DNA of 8,905 bases, taken from the NCBI GenBank assembly GCA_910583815.1, contig CAJTZB010000103.1, positions 1 to 8,905 of the forward strand, given 5' to 3'. Shown here one piece after another: positions 6,616 through 8,905 of this stretch (positions are counted from its first letter, which is position 1; the number at the start of each line of letters is the position of its first letter). The notes beneath the pieces were generated by a model. It was not told the origin of the DNA and made no database searches. It worked only from the letters and a program-made list of their open reading frames with translations. The position numbers and the translations under genes were made by a program. This DNA is from an uncultured Lachnospiraceae bacterium (GTDB lineage Bacteria; Bacillota; Clostridia; Lachnospirales; Lachnospiraceae).

Positions 6616-7722
6616 CTATCTATTGTTTTTGATTGCATCTCTGCCTTCTTTTAGCAGCAGTTTCACCGTCTTTGCAAGCATCTGTTTTGTCTGTTTATCC
6701 AGATCTCCAAAGTTTCTTATGACCGCACTTGCTACCTTATGCCACTCTGCTGTCAAATCATCCACTGTCTTTGCCTTTGTCAGTTCCAGTACTTGGTACA
6801 AAGCATCCACAAACTGCTCTCTGTCTTCTTTCTGTAATGTTTTCAGCCAGTTTCGGATTGTCAGGCTGAGCAATTTGCTCTTTTCTGAAACCGATTCTAC
6901 AGTCACAAAATGCGGTCCGAGCACCTCCCAAGACAGCGCGTCATGCTGCTCAAAATATTTTGCTGTGCTTTTTACAACAACGTTGTCTCCGTCCCGCTCC
7001 AACAGTACACCTACAATTGCCGATTCCGGAACATAAGTCTGTATTTTCGGAAGCATTTCTTCATAATGGCTTCCAAGGCTTTCCACATTATAAAAGCCCG
7101 GACCATCATTATTATAAATCGCGGCAATCCGTCTACGTACCTTATCCGAACAGCAGACCCCGGCATAAATCGCAAGATTCCCACCTTTAGAGTGCCCGGC
7201 AACCATCAGCTTTCCTGAAAATGCCGAGGCAGCATCTTCCAAATACCGGAGAGCCAGTTCCTGCGCCGGCACAACCGGCAGAAAGCTCATATTAAAGTCC
7301 TCTTTCCAGCCGACAAGGGTAGCATCTGTTCCGCGAAATACAACGCATGTCTCCTTGTCTCCCAACATTACTGTCATTGCACAGAACTGGGACTCCTTTT
7401 CATAGTCGATGCGGTTAAAAAATCCGGTCAGCTTTGTTTCCGAAAATCTTCTGCAGCCTGCCAGCTTTTTCAGCAAAAGCGCAGAGCTTTTCGTAAATGA
7501 CTGCGTCTCATTCAATATTTTATCCAAATTATGTGTCAGGAAAAACAAACGCTCCGTTTCTGCAAAGGATACCGCATCCTTTGGCGAACAGTGTTCCGGC
7601 ACAATGCCGTCTAACGCCACATAGGACAGCCATGAAAGTATCAATGCGTCCACCTCATTGAATGCCGAGTCGGCAAATGTCAGGTCGCCACGCCATTCCA
7701 GATAGTCAAGCAAATTTGCCAT
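6616..7722 (-). CDS. Mbeg1-like / DUF2974 alpha/beta hydrolase (putative lipase or esterase)
   Basis: A 368-residue protein of the DUF2974 (Mbeg1-like) family, lipase-like alpha/beta hydrolases common in Firmicutes. The N-terminus MANLLDYLEWRGDLTF is the family's usual beginning. The nucleophile elbow is GHSKGG (176-181), with Ser178 as predicted nucleophile. FRGTD (129-133) precedes it in the position of the class-3 lipase FRGT motif, and NNDGPGF (204-210) follows. His260 (in EQHDALSW) is a plausible catalytic histidine; the acid could be Asp206 or one of Asp244/Asp246. There is no signal peptide or membrane helix, so it should be cytosolic. The frame extends upstream to a TTG at 7764, but that would overlap the protease gene and add 14 basic residues; the ATG at 7722 is preferred because it has a nearby ribosome site and the family N-terminus. 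It begins 16 nt after the protease stop, so the two are probably co-transcribed. The natural substrate is unknown. Confidence 0.85.
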   Translation of the reverse strand: MANLLDYLEWRGDLTFADSAFNEVDALILSWLSYVALDGIVPEHCSPKDAVSFAETERLFFLTHNLDKILNETQSFTKSSALLLKKLAGCRRFSETKLTGFFNRIDYEKESQFCAMTVMLGDKETCVVFRGTDATLVGWKEDFNMSFLPVVPAQELALRYLEDAASAFSGKLMVAGHSKGGNLAIYAGVCCSDKVRRRIAAIYNNDGPGFYNVESLGSHYEEMLPKIQTYVPESAIVGVLLERDGDNVVVKSTAKYFEQHDALSWEVLGPHFVTVESVSEKSKLLSLTIRNWLKTLQKEDREQFVDALYQVLELTKAKTVDDLTAEWHKVASAVIRNFGDLDKQTKQMLAKTVKLLLKEGRDAIKNNR

Positions 7723-7731
7723 AGTACCCTG

Positions 7732-7738
7732 CCTTTCC
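7732..7738 (-). promoter_or_regulatory. Ribosome binding site that decides the hydrolase start
   Basis: GGAAAGG on the minus strand lies 9 nt upstream of the ATG at 7722 and overlaps the last bases of the protease gene (stop at 7739-7741). It supports the ATG over the TTG at 7764, before which no comparable purine-rich site is seen. Confidence 0.6.
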
Positions 7739-8905
7739 TTACCTGCTCTTTTTCTGATAGCCAAATGTAATGCTAAGTTCTTCCTCCATGTAAGTGCCGT
7801 CTCTCATCACCTGCACTGTCAGCGTCCCAACAGAACCGCCTCTCGTATACGACAGTACCTTTGACAGATCCTCCATCGTTTCCACCTTTGTTCCGTTGAC
7901 TGCCGTGAGGATATTGCCTATCTTAAGCCCTGCCAGTTCCGCAGGAGAGCCTTCTTCTATTTCTTTTATATATATGCCGACCGGCATATTCAGTGTCTTG
8001 GAATTCGCCTTTGTTACATCCTTCCCGATGATGCCGATATACCCCTTTTCCTCGTCCCGAAGTATCTCTCTGTTTAGTAGGCTGTTAATAATCGGAATTG
8101 CCTTGGAAATCGGAATTGCATAGCAGATACCTTCAACCTCAGAATCTACCAGCTTGGAATTGTTGATTCCGATCACTTCCCCTCTTGCATTGAGCAATGC
8201 GCCTCCGCTGTTGCCGGGATTAATTGCGGCATCCGTCTGAAGCAGCTCCATCGTTGTCCCATCATCAAATGTAACTTCCTGATTCAGCGCACTGATATAG
8301 CCTACGGTAGTGGACTGTCCATAGCCAAGAGCATTGCCGATAGCTATTACCATCTGCCCAAGCTTTAAATCATCTGAGCTACCAAGAGAAGCAATACGGA
8401 TTGTCCGGATTGTTTCCTCTGTCAAAGCATTTAATGCCACAGAAACCACTGCCAAGTCCTCCGAAGGTTCTGTTGCCTTCACTTTCGCATCAGCAATTGT
8501 CCCATCTACAAACATAACCTCTACGGAAACAGCATTTTCTACCACATGATTATTTGTTACAATCAGAAGCTCATTTCCGCCAGATGCCATCAGAATGCCG
8601 GATGCGCTCCCGCTTTCTTCTGATTCATACGGCCTTCCGAAAAAATCATAGGTGGTTCTCCGGAAATTACACTGCACAGAAACCAGTGCCGGCAGGACAT
8701 TGGCAGCAACACCCGAAACATCTTTCCTGCTCGTATCTGTTATAGCATAGGAAGACGGTAACTGGGCCTGATCCTTGTGTCTTTCCGTCTCTTCTGGCTG
8801 ACTTTCTTTTATTGAATCCTGACTGAGCATGCTTTCCTGCTTTTCAAACTCTGCACGGTAATTCAGATAAAGAACACCTTGATAGATGCCTCCACAGAGC
8901 ATACC
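7739..8905 (-). CDS. HtrA/DegP-type membrane-anchored serine protease with one PDZ domain, 5'-truncated
   Basis: An S1C-family serine protease that degrades or refolds misfolded envelope proteins. Residues are counted from the ATG at 8902, but the frame is open through the window edge (a Gly codon precedes it), so the real start and probably the rest of an N-terminal membrane anchor lie outside; GMLCGGIYQGVLYLNY looks like the end of that helix. A polar linker (about 17-62) leads to the trypsin-like domain with the triad His119 (TNNHVVENA), Asp149 (SEDLAVVS) and Ser232 (INPGNSGGAL). A single PDZ domain follows from about 287 to 380 (GYIGIIGKDV, then GSPAELAGLKIGNILTAVNG). The layout matches Gram-positive HtrA proteins such as the B. 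subtilis HtrA group, with one PDZ rather than the two of E. coli DegP. The triad is intact, so activity is expected. The hydrolase gene follows 16 nt downstream. Which HtrA paralogue it is cannot be told. Confidence 0.95.
   Translation of the reverse strand, partial: GMLCGGIYQGVLYLNYRAEFEKQESMLSQDSIKESQPEETERHKDQAQLPSSYAITDTSRKDVSGVAANVLPALVSVQCNFRRTTYDFFGRPYESEESGSASGILMASGGNELLIVTNNHVVENAVSVEVMFVDGTIADAKVKATEPSEDLAVVSVALNALTEETIRTIRIASLGSSDDLKLGQMVIAIGNALGYGQSTTVGYISALNQEVTFDDGTTMELLQTDAAINPGNSGGALLNARGEVIGINNSKLVDSEVEGICYAIPISKAIPIINSLLNREILRDEEKGYIGIIGKDVTKANSKTLNMPVGIYIKEIEEGSPAELAGLKIGNILTAVNGTKVETMEDLSKVLSYTRGGSVGTLTVQVMRDGTYMEEELSITFGYQKKSR

Noticed and set aside
6623..7036. Plus-strand open frame of 137 residues opposite the hydrolase gene
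   Set aside because: Ser/Phe-rich composition typical of an antisense shadow; the opposite strand carries the DUF2974 gene.

Overview
The window looks like chromosomal DNA of a low-to-moderate GC Firmicute, most likely a Clostridia / Lachnospiraceae-type gut anaerobe. The reasons are strong AGGAGG-like ribosome binding sites, TATAAT-type promoters, short GC-rich terminators with T tracts, and the gene families present (a BceB-type permease, a DUF1836 protein, PcrA, an Mbeg1-like/DUF2974 hydrolase). No rRNA, tRNA, CRISPR array, transposase or phage gene is visible. Most of the window is ordinary core or semi-core genome.

Layout: (1) 3-1790, plus strand, the 3' part of a BceB-like ABC permease, cut by the window edge and closed by a strong hairpin terminator. 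(2) 1852-2475, minus strand, a DUF1836 HTH protein convergent with it. Its promoter has a near-perfect 21-bp dyad sitting in the -10/-35 spacer. (3) 2687-4984, plus strand, the DNA helicase PcrA, divergent from the DUF1836 gene and sharing a 211-bp intergenic region with it. (4) 5073-5366, plus strand, a 97-residue single-pass membrane protein with a very acidic tail, followed by a good terminator. (5) 5416-5548, a GC-rich, heavily palindromic intergenic element that can form two mutually exclusive folds. (6) 5560-8905, a minus-strand run read right to left: a membrane-anchored HtrA/DegP-type serine protease (5' end beyond the window), an alpha/beta hydrolase starting 16 nt after it, and a solute-binding lipoprotein with its own weak promoter.

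How the genes may work together: the permease is probably half of an antimicrobial-peptide sensing/detoxification transporter whose ATPase should lie just upstream. HtrA and the hydrolase look like an envelope-stress/housekeeping transcription unit. The solute-binding lipoprotein has no permease or ATPase in the window, so it must be served from elsewhere or from genes outside the window. PcrA and the DUF1836 protein are divergent neighbours and could share regulation through the dyad, but that is inference.

The observations most worth following are the DUF1836 spacer dyad (a candidate autoregulatory operator for a poorly understood family) and the 5416-5548 structured element. I did not find convincing evidence of a new multi-gene system.
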